From Pseudomonas sp. WS 5079 (GTDB lineage: Bacteria > Pseudomonadota > Gammaproteobacteria > Pseudomonadales > Pseudomonadaceae), in contig NZ_JAAQWN010000002.1 of assembly GCF_012985465.1 (NCBI RefSeq), forward strand, positions 558,001 to 622,000: a stretch of DNA of 64,000 nt. Direction: 5' to 3'. Below are positions 43,776 to 53,240 of this stretch, piece by piece (positions within the stretch are counted from its first letter, which is position 1; each line of letters opens with the position of its first letter). Both the position numbers and the translations under genes were made by a program. Under the pieces are notes generated by a model, which was given only the letters and a program-made list of their open reading frames with translations, did not search any database and had not been told where the DNA came from.

Positions 43776-44939
43776 ATGTCGATCAACGTCGAAGACTATT
43801 TCGCGCGCGCCACCTTTGACAAAATGAAGGCGTTCGCCGACAAGCAAGAAACCCCGTTCGTGGTGATCGACACCGCGATGATCAGCCAGGCCTACGATGA
43901 CCTGCGCGCCGGTTTCGAATTCGCCAAGGTGTACTACGCCGTCAAGGCCAACCCTGCCGTCGAGATCATCGACCTGTTGAAAGACAAGGGTTCGAGCTTC
44001 GACATCGCCTCGATCTACGAGCTGGACAAGGTCATGGACCGCGGCGTCAGCGCCGACCGTATCAGCTACGGCAACACCATCAAGAAATCCAAGGACATCC
44101 GCTACTTCTACGAGAAAGGCGTGCGCCTGTTCTCCACCGACTCCGAAGCCGACCTGCGCAACATCGCCAAGGCCGCGCCGGGCTCCAAAGTCTATGTGCG
44201 TATCCTTACCGAAGGCTCGACTACGGCTGACTGGCCTTTGTCGCGCAAATTCGGCTGCCAGACCGACATGGCCATGGACCTGCTGATCCTCGCCCGCGAC
44301 CTGGGCCTGGTGCCCTACGGCATCTCGTTCCACGTGGGTTCGCAGCAGCGTGATATCAGCGTGTGGGACGCAGCCATCGCCAAGGTCAAGGTGATCTTCG
44401 AGCGTTTGAAAGAAGAAGACGGCATCCACCTCAAGCTGATCAACATGGGCGGTGGCTTCCCGGCCAACTACATCACCCGCACCAACAGCCTGGAAACCTA
44501 CGCCGAGGAAATCATCCGCTTCCTCAAGGAAGACTTCGGTGACGAGCTGCCGGAAATCATCCTGGAGCCGGGCCGTTCGTTGATCGCCAACGCCGGGATC
44601 CTGGTCAGCGAAGTGGTATTGGTTGCACGTAAATCCCGCACCGCCGTCGAGCGCTGGGTGTACACGGATGTGGGCAAGTTCTCCGGCCTGATCGAAACCA
44701 TGGACGAAGCCATCAAGTTCCCGATCTGGACCGAGAAAAAAGGCGAGATGGAAGAAGTGGTGATCGCCGGTCCTACCTGCGACAGCGCCGATATCATGTA
44801 CGAAAACTACAAGTACGGCCTGCCGCTGAACCTGGCCATTGGTGACCGCCTGTACTGGCTGTCCACCGGTGCGTACACCACCAGCTACAGCGCCGTTGAA
44901 TTCAACGGTTTCCCACCGCTGAAATCCTTCTACGTCTGA
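43776..44939 (+). CDS. speC: Ornithine/lysine decarboxylase, PLP fold type III
   Basis: This 387-residue enzyme makes putrescine from ornithine (some homologues also use lysine to make cadaverine). It has the eukaryotic-type alanine racemase fold: PLP lysine Lys57 in YYAVKANP, the glycine loop NMGGGFP, EPGRSL, and the cysteine of GPTCDSAD at the dimer active site. It matches the size I recall for P. aeruginosa SpeC. TTAGGAG precedes the ATG at 43776. Control may involve the terminator in its leader. Confidence 0.9.
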   Translation: MSINVEDYFARATFDKMKAFADKQETPFVVIDTAMISQAYDDLRAGFEFAKVYYAVKANPAVEIIDLLKDKGSSFDIASIYELDKVMDRGVSADRISYGNTIKKSKDIRYFYEKGVRLFSTDSEADLRNIAKAAPGSKVYVRILTEGSTTADWPLSRKFGCQTDMAMDLLILARDLGLVPYGISFHVGSQQRDISVWDAAIAKVKVIFERLKEEDGIHLKLINMGGGFPANYITRTNSLETYAEEIIRFLKEDFGDELPEIILEPGRSLIANAGILVSEVVLVARKSRTAVERWVYTDVGKFSGLIETMDEAIKFPIWTEKKGEMEEVVIAGPTCDSADIMYENYKYGLPLNLAIGDRLYWLSTGAYTTSYSAVEFNGFPPLKSFYV

Positions 44940-44943
44940 CCCC

Positions 44944-44969
44944 GTAGGAGCCGGCTTGCCGGCTCCTAC
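44944..44969. repeat. Single REP hairpin overlapping the Sel1 gene stop
   Basis: GTAGGAGCCGG and CCGGCTCCTAC form an 11-base stem. It lies between the convergent speC and Sel1 genes, and its right arm contains the stop codon of the Sel1 gene (44966-44968), so the repeat is partly coding. Confidence 0.8.
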
Positions 44970-45712
44970 AGCTCTTCTGCGCGTTGCTGGTAGGCAGCAG
45001 CCATGGCGCGAATCTGCGGATCATTCGCCGCCGCCAGCGCTTTGTGCGCCACCTGCAAAAACTTCAGATTCCCGCCTTCCAGCGCCCGGTGCAGCCACTC
45101 CAGCGCCGCCTCGACCTGGCCTTGATCCGCCAGCACCGCCGCATAACTGAACTGCCCGCGAAAATCCCCACCTTCGGCCGAGCGACGATACCAATCGCGC
45201 GCTGCGGGCAGGTCTTGCGCGCAAAATTGCCCGTCTTCCAGGTATCGCCCCAACAGGTTCATCGACTTGGCATGCCCCCGTTCGGCAGCCTGGCGATAAC
45301 AGGCCAGCGCCTGTTGCTGGTCTGGCGTCACACCGCGCCCGGTGGCCAGCAAGTTGGCGTAGTTGTACAACCCCCAATCCAGCCCCGCCTCTGCTGCCTG
45401 GCGATACTCGACGGCCGCCGCCCGCTCATCGGCGGCGCAACCCCAGCCGTGTTCCAGGCAACGCCCCGCCATATTGCGTGCCATCAGGTGCCCGCCCTGT
45501 GCCGCAATCCGGAACCAGCGCAGGGCCAGTGCCTCATCGCGCTCGATCCCGCGCCCTTCCAGGAGAATTTGCCCCAGTAGCGCCTGGGCATCGAGCACGC
45601 CCTCCTTCGCCGCCATCAGGATCGCCTGGGCCGCGCGGGCCGGTGATTCGTCAAGCATGGCGCGCAGTTGTTCGCCGTCGAGGCGTTCTTCGCGGCGCAA
45701 GTGAAAAGCCAT
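44966..45712 (-). CDS. Sel1-repeat (TPR-like) protein
   Basis: The 248-residue protein has about five Sel1 repeats of 36 residues (for example AQALLGQILLEGRGIERDEALALRWFRIAAQGG, seen as motif A-L-G-x-G-x-A-W-A in each). Such repeats make a scaffold for protein contacts. It has no signal peptide. It follows piuC by two bases, and this piuC-Sel1 pairing is also what I recall in P. aeruginosa (PA4515-PA4516), so it is probably iron-regulated with piuC. Its biochemical role is unknown. Confidence 0.87.
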   Translation of the reverse strand: MAFHLRREERLDGEQLRAMLDESPARAAQAILMAAKEGVLDAQALLGQILLEGRGIERDEALALRWFRIAAQGGHLMARNMAGRCLEHGWGCAADERAAAVEYRQAAEAGLDWGLYNYANLLATGRGVTPDQQQALACYRQAAERGHAKSMNLLGRYLEDGQFCAQDLPAARDWYRRSAEGGDFRGQFSYAAVLADQGQVEAALEWLHRALEGGNLKFLQVAHKALAAANDPQIRAMAAAYQQRAEEL

Positions 45713-45714
45713 GC

Positions 45715-46395
45715 TCAGACCTCGACCCAGCGACGCAACAGGTTGTGATAGGTGCCGGTGAGCTGGATCAGCGCCGGGTGGTCCGGTACGTCACGGCTCA
45801 GTTGCTGGATCGCACCATCCATTTCGAACAGCAACGTGCGCTGGCTGTCTTCACGCACCAGGCTTTGGGTCCAGAAAAACGCGGCATACCGCGCGCCACG
45901 GGTCACGGCGTTGACTTTGTGCAGGCTGGAGCCGGGGTACAGCACCATGTCGCCGGCGGGCAGCTTGACCCACTGCTGGCCGAAAGTGTCCTGGATCTGC
46001 AGTTCGCCGCCGTCGTACTCATCCGGGTCGCTGAAAAACAGCGTGGCAGACAGGTCGGTGCGCACCCGCTCGGGGCTGCCCTTGGGCTGGCGCACGGCGT
46101 TATCGATATGAAAGTCGAAGCTGCCCCCCGCGGTGTAGCAATTGAGCAATGGCGGGAAGACTTTGTGTGGCAGCGCCGCCGACATGAATTGCGGGTTTTG
46201 CCACAGGCGCTCGAGCATGGCCGCGCCGATTTCCTTGGCCAGTGGGTGGCCTTCGGGCAATTGCAGGTTGTGCTTGGCCTTGGCCGACTGGTGCCCGGCG
46301 GTGATCTTGCCGTCTGCCCAGTCCGCCTGCTCCAGGGCTTCGCGGATGCGCAGGACTTCTTCGCGGGAGAACAGGCCGGGAATATGCAGCAGCAT
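45715..46395 (-). CDS. piuC: Fe(II)/2-oxoglutarate-dependent hydroxylase PiuC (PKHD type)
   Basis: The 226-residue protein belongs to the PiuC/YbiX family of non-haem iron dioxygenases. The metal ligands His and Asp in [10 protein letters not shown] and the distal His in [20 protein letters not shown], with its 2-oxoglutarate-binding Arg, are in place. PiuC is linked to siderophore-drug uptake with the PiuA receptor, but its substrate is unknown. It is divergent from piuA over 216 bases and next to the Sel1 gene. Confidence 0.93.
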   Translation of the reverse strand: MLLHIPGLFSREEVLRIREALEQADWADGKITAGHQSAKAKHNLQLPEGHPLAKEIGAAMLERLWQNPQFMSAALPHKVFPPLLNCYTAGGSFDFHIDNAVRQPKGSPERVRTDLSATLFFSDPDEYDGGELQIQDTFGQQWVKLPAGDMVLYPGSSLHKVNAVTRGARYAAFFWTQSLVREDSQRTLLFEMDGAIQQLSRDVPDHPALIQLTGTYHNLLRRWVEV

Positions 46396-46532
46396 GAGAC
46401 GTTACCTGAGGGCAGAGGGGCGCCAATGGTATTGATTACTATTGACGCTGTAAAACCCTGATCCGACGGGCAGACGTATGAGCCCGAAAAAACCGTAACT
46501 CCAGAAGTGTAAATTTTGTAAATAGAGTGCAA

Positions 46533-46556
46533 ATAGCAATACCTCTCAATTGCTAT
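46533..46556. promoter_or_regulatory. Inverted repeat between piuC and piuA, possible Fur-controlled region
   Basis: ATAGCAAT (46533-46540) and ATTGCTAT (46549-46556) are perfect complements eight bases apart in the AT-rich piuC-piuA promoter region. It resembles a degenerate Fur box in shape and location. The match to the 19-base consensus is poor, so the assignment is tentative. Confidence 0.4.
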
Positions 46557-46611
46557 GCATAATTGTTTACAATATATTTCGCGCCCTAACATCCTTGGGG
46601 TAGGGAATTTC

Positions 46612-48915
46612 ATGTCGCGCCACATTACAAAAACACCAAACAGTTCACCGCGCTTGCTGGCCTCGGCCATTGGCGTGGCCATCAGCGCCAGCTCTGTCGC
46701 CCATATGGCGCAAGCGGCCGAAGAGACCGAACAAAAAGGCGAGCGCAACAGCATTTCCCTGGGGGCCACCAGCATCACCGGCCAGGAACAGGACGCAACC
46801 TCCTACCAGACCGAAAAATCCTCTTCGCAGAAATACACCGCGCCCCTGGTCGACACCCCGCGCTCCGTCACCGTGGTGCCAGCGCAGGTGCTCAAGGACA
46901 CCGCCGCCACCTCGCTGCAGGACGCTCTGCGTACCGTGCCGGGGATTACCTTTGGTGCCGGTGAAGGCGGCAACCCCCAGGGCGACCGTCCGTTTATCCG
47001 TGGCTTCGATGCCCAGGGCGACACCTACCTGGACGGCGTGCGTGATACCGGCGGCCAGAGCCGGGAAATTTTCGATATCGAGTCCATCGAAGTCAGCAAG
47101 GGCCCCAACTCCTCGTTCGGTGGCCGTGGCTCGGCCGGTGGCAGCCTCAACCTGGTGAGCAAGACCCCACAAGCACGGGACTTCCTCAACGGCGGCTTTA
47201 CCTACGGCTCCGACCAGACCCGGCGCTATGCCCTCGACGTCAACCGCCAGTTCCTCGACAACGCCGCGTTCCGCCTGAACCTGATGAGCCACGAACAGAA
47301 CGTGGCCGGCCGCGACGCGGTCAATTACGACCGTTGGGGCGTGGCGCCGTCGCTGACCTTTGGCCTGGGCACCCCGACCCGCGTCAACCTCAGCTACTAC
47401 CACATGGAAAGCAACGACCTGCCGGATTCGGGCATTCCCTACGGCTACAGCAACAGTTCCGCGACAGCTGTGCATGTGCATGACAAACCCACCGACGGTG
47501 GCGACAGCAGCAACTTCTATGGTTTGAAGGATCGCGACTTCCGCAAGACCCGCGCCGATATCAGTACGTTCTCCATCGAGCACGACCTGAACGACAACAT
47601 GACGATCAAAAACACCCTGCGCCACGGCAGCACCGGCCAGGACTACGTACTCACCCAACCGGACGACAGCCAGCACAACGTCAACCAGTTCGGTACCGTC
47701 TGGCGCCGGGCCAACAGCCGCGTGTCCACCACCACGACCACCACCAACCAGACCGATCTGTTTGGCAGCTTCCAGGCCCTGGGCTTCAAGCACAGCTACT
47801 CCACGGGGCTGGAATTTACCGGTGAAGAAACCCGTGTCAGCGGTTACACCGTCAGCCCCAACAGCAACCCGAGCTGCACCGTGGCCGGCGGCGGCAAGGG
47901 CGGCCAGTGCACCTCGTTGAGCGACCCGAACCCCAACGATGCCTGGACCGGCAGCGTCGCCCGCAACTACATGGGCACCAACACCAAGGCCACCAGCCGC
48001 GCCGCGTACGTGTTCGACACCATCGAACTCGACCCGCAGTGGCTGCTGAACGTCGGCCTGCGCTACGACACGTTCGACACCGAGGCCAACACCAACGCGG
48101 TACCCTCCGCCACGGTAAAAGCCCGCACCAAGCTCAAGGACGACAGCCAGTTCTTCAACTGGCAGGCGGGCCTGGTCTGGAAGCCGATGGAAAACGGCAG
48201 CATCTACACCTCCTATGCCACTTCGGCCTCGCCTGCTGGCGGCCTGGTGGGTGAAGGTGTCGACTCCAACGCCATCCCAACCGGCATCAACACCAGCGAC
48301 ATGAAACCGGAAGAAACCGTCAACTACGAGCTGGGCACCAAGTGGGACCTGTTCCACGACCGCCTGTCCCTGACCGCTGCCGTGTTCCGCACCGAGAAGA
48401 AAAACGCGCGGGTTCTGGTCAACTCCAACACCTATGAAAACGCCGGTGAGTCCCGGGTCGATGGTCTGGAGCTTTCCGCCAGCGGCAAACTCACCGAGCA
48501 GTGGCAGGTATTCGCCGGCTACAGCTACCTGAAAAGCGAGTTGGTGGACCCAGGCAAAAACGGCAACCGTTTGGGTGTCGTCACCGCCGGCTCCAACAAA
48601 GGCAACGAAATGCCCAACACGCCGAAGCACTCCTTCAGCCTGTGGACCACCTATGACATCACCTCGAAACTGACCGTCGGTGGCGGCGCGTTCTATGTCG
48701 ACGACGTCTACGGCGACCCGGCCAACACCGTCTACGTACCGTCCTACACCCGCTACGACGCCATGGCCAGCTACAAGCTGACCAAGAACGTCGACCTGCA
48801 ATTGAACGTGCAGAACCTGACCGACAAGACCTACTACGACAAGGCCTATGGCGCACACTTCGCCAACCAGGCAGCCGGTCGTACGGCCCTGTTGACCACC
48901 AGCTTCCACTTCTAA
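46612..48915 (+). CDS. piuA: TonB-dependent catecholate receptor PiuA (Fiu type)
   Basis: This 767-residue outer-membrane receptor imports monomeric catecholate-iron complexes and is the usual entry for siderophore-linked beta-lactams. It has a long signal peptide (ending near AQAAE, residue 35), a plug with [22 protein letters not shown] and a barrel that ends in SFHF. The closing signature [30 protein letters not shown] is typical of FhuE/Fiu-like receptors. The ATG at 46612 has TAGGG upstream. Divergent piuC supports the name. Confidence 0.93.
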   Translation: MSRHITKTPNSSPRLLASAIGVAISASSVAHMAQAAEETEQKGERNSISLGATSITGQEQDATSYQTEKSSSQKYTAPLVDTPRSVTVVPAQVLKDTAATSLQDALRTVPGITFGAGEGGNPQGDRPFIRGFDAQGDTYLDGVRDTGGQSREIFDIESIEVSKGPNSSFGGRGSAGGSLNLVSKTPQARDFLNGGFTYGSDQTRRYALDVNRQFLDNAAFRLNLMSHEQNVAGRDAVNYDRWGVAPSLTFGLGTPTRVNLSYYHMESNDLPDSGIPYGYSNSSATAVHVHDKPTDGGDSSNFYGLKDRDFRKTRADISTFSIEHDLNDNMTIKNTLRHGSTGQDYVLTQPDDSQHNVNQFGTVWRRANSRVSTTTTTTNQTDLFGSFQALGFKHSYSTGLEFTGEETRVSGYTVSPNSNPSCTVAGGGKGGQCTSLSDPNPNDAWTGSVARNYMGTNTKATSRAAYVFDTIELDPQWLLNVGLRYDTFDTEANTNAVPSATVKARTKLKDDSQFFNWQAGLVWKPMENGSIYTSYATSASPAGGLVGEGVDSNAIPTGINTSDMKPEETVNYELGTKWDLFHDRLSLTAAVFRTEKKNARVLVNSNTYENAGESRVDGLELSASGKLTEQWQVFAGYSYLKSELVDPGKNGNRLGVVTAGSNKGNEMPNTPKHSFSLWTTYDITSKLTVGGGAFYVDDVYGDPANTVYVPSYTRYDAMASYKLTKNVDLQLNVQNLTDKTYYDKAYGAHFANQAAGRTALLTTSFHF

Positions 48916-48936
48916 GACGCTGTAGGTTTCATGCAA

Positions 48937-48970
48937 AAAGCCCCGCGCATCGGATGCCCGGGGCTTTCGT
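48937..48970 (+). terminator. piuA terminator
   Basis: AAAGCCCCG and CGGGGCTTT enclose a loop that can pair further, with an A-rich left flank. It has only a short T run, so it may be moderate in strength. Confidence 0.65.
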
Positions 48971-49052
48971 ATGTAAAAAAGAATCTTTCTCGACAACTCA
49001 CGGCATAATGCGCGCCGTAAAATTCCTATCCAGCTCAGCGAGGCCGTCCGAC

Positions 49053-51575
49053 GTGTTGAAGAAGACCCTATTCCAGTTGCACTGGTTTTTCGGCATTACC
49101 GCCGGGCTGGTGTTGGCATTGATGGGGATTACCGGGGCCGCGTACTCGTTCCAGGATGAAATCCTGCGGGCGCTCAACCCCACGGTACTGACCGTGCACC
49201 AGCAACCCGCCGGGGTGCTGCCACCCGCTGAACTGGTGCGCAAACTCGAAGCCACCGAAGGCAAGGCCGTGTCCATGCTGTGGGTGGAAAGCGAAAGTGG
49301 CAACGCCGCCCGGGTCTTCTTCACGCCGCCACCGGGCGAACGCCGGGGGCAGATGCGCTACTTCGACCCGTACACCGGCGACTACCTGGGCGATGCCGTC
49401 GGCCAGGACTTTTTCGGTCTGATGCTGCAACTGCACCGCTTCCTCGCCATGGGCGATACCGGCCGGCAAATCACCGGCGCCTGTACGCTGATCTTGATTT
49501 TCTTCTGCCTCTCCGGCCTGTACCTGCGCTGGCCGCGCCAGGTGGCGAGTTGGCGTGCCTGGCTGACCCTGGACTGGCGCAAGAAAGGCCGCAGTTTCAA
49601 CTGGGACCTGCACTCGGTGTTCGGCACCTGGTGCCTGCTGTTCTACCTGTTGGCCGCGCTCACCGGTTTGTCGTGGTCCTACGAGTGGTACAACAAGGGC
49701 CTGACCAAGCTGCTGTCCGATGCCCCGCAAAACGAGCGGGTGCGCAATCGCGGCCCGGCGCCGGCGGGCCCGGCACCCGTGGCCAACTACGAGGCGATCT
49801 GGAGCAGCATCTACAGCACCGCCGGCCCGGGCCTGAGTGCCTACAACATCCGTATGCCGGCCGTCGCCGGGCAACCGGCCACGATCTACTACCTGTTGCA
49901 GAACTCTCCCCATGACCGCGCGCTGAACCAGATCAACCTGGACCCGGCCACTGGCGTGGTCAAAAGTGTTCAACGCTATAGCGATAAAAGCCTCAAGGCG
50001 CAATTGCTGACCAGCATCTATGCGCTGCATGTGGGCAGTTACTTCGGCCTGGTGGGGCGGATCATCCTTACCGTCACTTCGCTGTGCATGCCGCTGTTCT
50101 TTATTACCGGCTGGTTGCTGTACCTGGACCGCCGCCGCAAAAAGCGCCAGGTGCGCGATGCACGCAAAGGTCTGGGCGAAAACCCTGGCAATGCACCGGC
50201 CTGGCTGATCGGTTTCGCCAGCCAGAGCGGCTTTGCCGAGCAACTGGCCTGGCAGACCGCCGGCCAGTTGCAGGCGGCCGGGTTGCCGGTGAAGGTGCAG
50301 CCCCTGGGCAGTGTCAGTGAAGACGACTTGCGCCAGTCGGAACATGCGCTGTTTGTGGTCAGCACCTTCGGCGACGGCGAAGCCCCGGACAGCGCGCGCG
50401 GCTTCGAACGCAGCGTGCTGGGCCAAGACCTTGCCCTCCAGGGCCTGAACTACTCGGTGCTGGCTCTGGGCGATCGTCAATACCAGCACTTTTGCGGCTT
50501 TGCCCGGCGCCTGCACTTCTGGCTGACCAACCAGGGCGGCAACCCGTTGTTCGCCCCGGTGGAAGTCGACAGCGGCGACCAGGAGGCCCTGTTGCACTGG
50601 CAACAGCAACTGGGGCAGATCACCGGCCACGCACCGGCCGCCTGGGCCAGCGCCAGCTACGAAAGCTGGACCTTGGACCGGCGCACCCTGCTCAACCCAG
50701 ACAGCAGCGGCTCGGGCGTCTACCTGCTGGGGCTCACCCCGCCCGCCCCACGGAACTGGCTGGCCGGCGACCTGGTGGAAATCCTGCCACGCAATTGCCC
50801 GTGGGCCGTCGAACATTTCCTCGACGGCCTGGGCATCGCCGGCACGGACGAAGTGCTGATCGATGGCCTGGCGCGGCCCCTGGAACAGGTGCTTGCCAGC
50901 CGCCAGTTGCCGGACAACCGCTCCCACCTGGTCGGCCTGCACGCCCAGGCCCTGGTAGAGGCGCTGGTGCCGGTGGGCATGCGCGAATACTCCATCGCCT
51001 CGATTGCCAGCGATGGCGTACTGGAACTGATCGTGCGCCAGGAACGCCACGCCGACGGCAGCCTGGGCCTGGGTTCAGGCTGGCTGACCGAACACGCGCC
51101 GCTGGGCGCGGCAATCAGCCTGCGGTTGCGGCGCAACAGCGGCTTCCACCTGCCGACTGACCCGGTACCGCTGATCCTGCTGGGCAACGGCACCGGCCTT
51201 GCCGGCTTGCGCAGCTTGCTCAAGGCGCGCATCGCCGACGGCCAGCAGCGCAACTGGTTGCTGTTCGGCGAACGCAACATCGCCCACGACTACCACTGCC
51301 AGGACGAGCTGCAAGGCTGGCTGGCCAGTGGCGACCTGGCGTTGCTGGACCTGGCGTTTTCGCGGGATCAAGAAGAGAAGATCTACGTCCAGGACCGCCT
51401 GCGCGAATCCGCCGATGTATTGCGTAAATGGCTGGCCGAGGGCGCGGCGATTTATGTCTGTGGCAGTTTGCAGGGCATGGCGGGCGGGGTGGACCAGGTG
51501 TTGGTGGACGTCCTGGGAAGCGAGGCGGTGGAACGCCTTATCGAACAGGGCCGCTACCGCCGGGATGTGTACTGA
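49053..51575 (+). CDS. PepSY-domain / flavodoxin / ferredoxin-reductase fusion oxidoreductase
   Basis: The 840-residue protein has an N-terminal PepSY-TM region (about 1-380, with helices near 12-35, 140-160, 190-210 and 330-355). A flavodoxin domain follows (about 395-530, [18 protein letters not shown] and [13 protein letters not shown]), then an FAD/NADPH reductase half (about 545-840, [11 protein letters not shown] and [18 protein letters not shown]) as in sulfite reductase flavoproteins. It should take electrons from NADPH across the inner membrane, possibly to reduce ferric siderophores in the periplasm, since it follows piuA. The GTG at 49053 is chosen from homology; other starts exist. 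Confidence 0.85.
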   Translation: MLKKTLFQLHWFFGITAGLVLALMGITGAAYSFQDEILRALNPTVLTVHQQPAGVLPPAELVRKLEATEGKAVSMLWVESESGNAARVFFTPPPGERRGQMRYFDPYTGDYLGDAVGQDFFGLMLQLHRFLAMGDTGRQITGACTLILIFFCLSGLYLRWPRQVASWRAWLTLDWRKKGRSFNWDLHSVFGTWCLLFYLLAALTGLSWSYEWYNKGLTKLLSDAPQNERVRNRGPAPAGPAPVANYEAIWSSIYSTAGPGLSAYNIRMPAVAGQPATIYYLLQNSPHDRALNQINLDPATGVVKSVQRYSDKSLKAQLLTSIYALHVGSYFGLVGRIILTVTSLCMPLFFITGWLLYLDRRRKKRQVRDARKGLGENPGNAPAWLIGFASQSGFAEQLAWQTAGQLQAAGLPVKVQPLGSVSEDDLRQSEHALFVVSTFGDGEAPDSARGFERSVLGQDLALQGLNYSVLALGDRQYQHFCGFARRLHFWLTNQGGNPLFAPVEVDSGDQEALLHWQQQLGQITGHAPAAWASASYESWTLDRRTLLNPDSSGSGVYLLGLTPPAPRNWLAGDLVEILPRNCPWAVEHFLDGLGIAGTDEVLIDGLARPLEQVLASRQLPDNRSHLVGLHAQALVEALVPVGMREYSIASIASDGVLELIVRQERHADGSLGLGSGWLTEHAPLGAAISLRLRRNSGFHLPTDPVPLILLGNGTGLAGLRSLLKARIADGQQRNWLLFGERNIAHDYHCQDELQGWLASGDLALLDLAFSRDQEEKIYVQDRLRESADVLRKWLAEGAAIYVCGSLQGMAGGVDQVLVDVLGSEAVERLIEQGRYRRDVY

Positions 51576-51590
51576 CGTACCCCCAGCAAA

Positions 51591-51608
51591 ATGTGGGAGC
51601 GGGCTTGG
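51591..51608. repeat. Half REP element
   Basis: ATGTGGGAGCGGGCTTGG matches one arm of the REP class at 15203, with no second arm nearby. It lies between convergent genes. Confidence 0.6.
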
Positions 51609-51620
51609 GCGCATTTCAGG

Positions 51621-53162
51621 TCAGGCGGGTTGGAGTTTTTGTTCGAATACCGACACGCCATCGAGGTCGCGTAGTGTGACCGTCAACTCCGCCGTCTGCC
51701 CATCAATCTGCACCTCGCCAAAAAACTGGAACCCCGCAAACGGCGATGTGTTTTGCACCGCCGGGGCCTTTTCAAATACCACCTGCGGGCCAAAGGTCTT
51801 ATCCAAAGGATTGGGCCCGAAGCTCCCGGCGTTCAGCGGCCCCGCGACGAATTCCCAGAACGGCTCGAAATCCTGGAACGCCGCCCGGTCCGGGTGGTAG
51901 TGGTGCGCCGCGCAGTAGTGCACATCGGCGGTCAGCCACACATGGTTACGCACCTGTTGTGCGCGCAGGAAGCCCAGCAATTCGGCAATTTCCAGCTCAC
52001 GGCCCTGGGCCGCGCCCGGGTCGCCGTTGGCCACCGCCTCCCAGCGCGGCACACCGGGGCTGACTTCGCCGTCGGGCACGCCGAGGCCGATGGGCATGTC
52101 GGCGGCGATTACCTTCCACTGCGCCTTCGAGGCCTTGAGTCCGCCCTTGAGCCAGTCCAGTTGCGCCCGCCCCAGAAACGGTTTGGTCCCGCCCAGGTTG
52201 TCATCGTTGGCCCCGCGATAGCTGCGCATATCCAGCACAAACACATCGAGTAACGGCCCGTAGCTGAGCTTGCGGTAGATGCGCCCACCCTGGTCGGCGC
52301 CCTGCAAGCGCATCGGCGCATATTCCAGCCAGGCCTGGCGTGCGCGGCCCACCAGGGTGGTGATGTCCTTGGTCTGGTAACGCTCGTCCAGTTGCTTGCC
52401 GGGCGACCAATTGTTGACCACTTCGTGATCGTCCCATTGCCAGATCTGCGGCACCTGGGCATTGAAGCGGCGCACGTTGTCGTCCATCAGGTTGTAGCGG
52501 TAGTTGCCACGGTATTCATCCAAGGTTTGCGCGACTTTGCTCTTGGCCTCGGTAGTAAGGTTGCGCCAGATGCGCCCGCCTTCGGTGGTCAATTGCGCCG
52601 GTACCGGGCCGTCGGCGTAGATGGTGTCGCCGCTGTGGATAAAAAAGTCCGGCAGGCGCAGGCGCATGGCTTCGTAGATGCGCATGCCGCCAATATCCGG
52701 GTTAATCCCAAAGCCCTGGCCGACGGTGTCGCCGCTCCACACAAAGCGGATATCGCGCCGTTGTTGCGGCACGCTGCGCAGGTGGCCGAACCAGGGCTCG
52801 CTGGCCACGCCGGTCTGCGCATCCTCAAATTGCACACGGTAGAAAATCGCCTGGTCGGCGGGCAGCCCGGTCAGCTCGACGCGGGCGGTGAAGTCGCTGC
52901 GGCTGTCGGCCAAAGGCGAGATGAAACGGCGCGGGTTGCCGAACAGGCTGCGGGTATCCCACTCGACCACCATCCGTGCCGGGCGGTCGCAGCGGCTCCA
53001 GATCATGGCGCGGTCGCCCAACAAGTCGCCAGACTGCACGCCATCGGTCAACTGCGGCCGGTCCTTGACTGAAGCAATTACCGCCGGCGCCAGCCCCGGC
53101 AGCAACAGGCCGGCGCCGACGCCCTGGATCACCCGACGACGGCCGGGATTGAAGTGGCTCAT
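51621..53162 (-). CDS. phoD: Alkaline phosphatase D (PhoD family)
   Basis: PhoD enzymes are calcium- and iron-dependent phosphodiesterases/monoesterases exported by the Tat system. The 513-residue protein starts MSHFNPGRRRVIQGVGAG, with a twin-arginine stretch in the signal peptide (cut near residue 33). Its catalytic domain carries the motifs VWSGDT, SGDTIYADG, WDDHEVVNNWS and TADVHYCAAHHY. AGAGG precedes the ATG at 53162. No Pho box was identified. It is a single-gene unit 78 bases from the fruA stop. Confidence 0.92.
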   Translation of the reverse strand: MSHFNPGRRRVIQGVGAGLLLPGLAPAVIASVKDRPQLTDGVQSGDLLGDRAMIWSRCDRPARMVVEWDTRSLFGNPRRFISPLADSRSDFTARVELTGLPADQAIFYRVQFEDAQTGVASEPWFGHLRSVPQQRRDIRFVWSGDTVGQGFGINPDIGGMRIYEAMRLRLPDFFIHSGDTIYADGPVPAQLTTEGGRIWRNLTTEAKSKVAQTLDEYRGNYRYNLMDDNVRRFNAQVPQIWQWDDHEVVNNWSPGKQLDERYQTKDITTLVGRARQAWLEYAPMRLQGADQGGRIYRKLSYGPLLDVFVLDMRSYRGANDDNLGGTKPFLGRAQLDWLKGGLKASKAQWKVIAADMPIGLGVPDGEVSPGVPRWEAVANGDPGAAQGRELEIAELLGFLRAQQVRNHVWLTADVHYCAAHHYHPDRAAFQDFEPFWEFVAGPLNAGSFGPNPLDKTFGPQVVFEKAPAVQNTSPFAGFQFFGEVQIDGQTAELTVTLRDLDGVSVFEQKLQPA

Positions 53163-53240
53163 GGGTTTGCCTCTGCACAGCAAAAGGAAAACTAAAGCAT
53201 GGCCGGATGAAGCACAGATGACAGGTGTCGCTACCTACAC

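Noticed and set aside
46645..48996. 783-codon open frame antisense to piuA
   Set aside because: High-GC third positions on the real strand remove stops from this frame. The protein is low-complexity, rich in Val, Gly and Ala, and has no domain, while the plus strand encodes an intact receptor.
49068..51050. 660-codon open frame antisense to the PepSY reductase
   Set aside because: It is a codon-bias shadow: it has no ribosome site and no recognisable motif, while the opposite strand carries the flavodoxin and reductase motifs.
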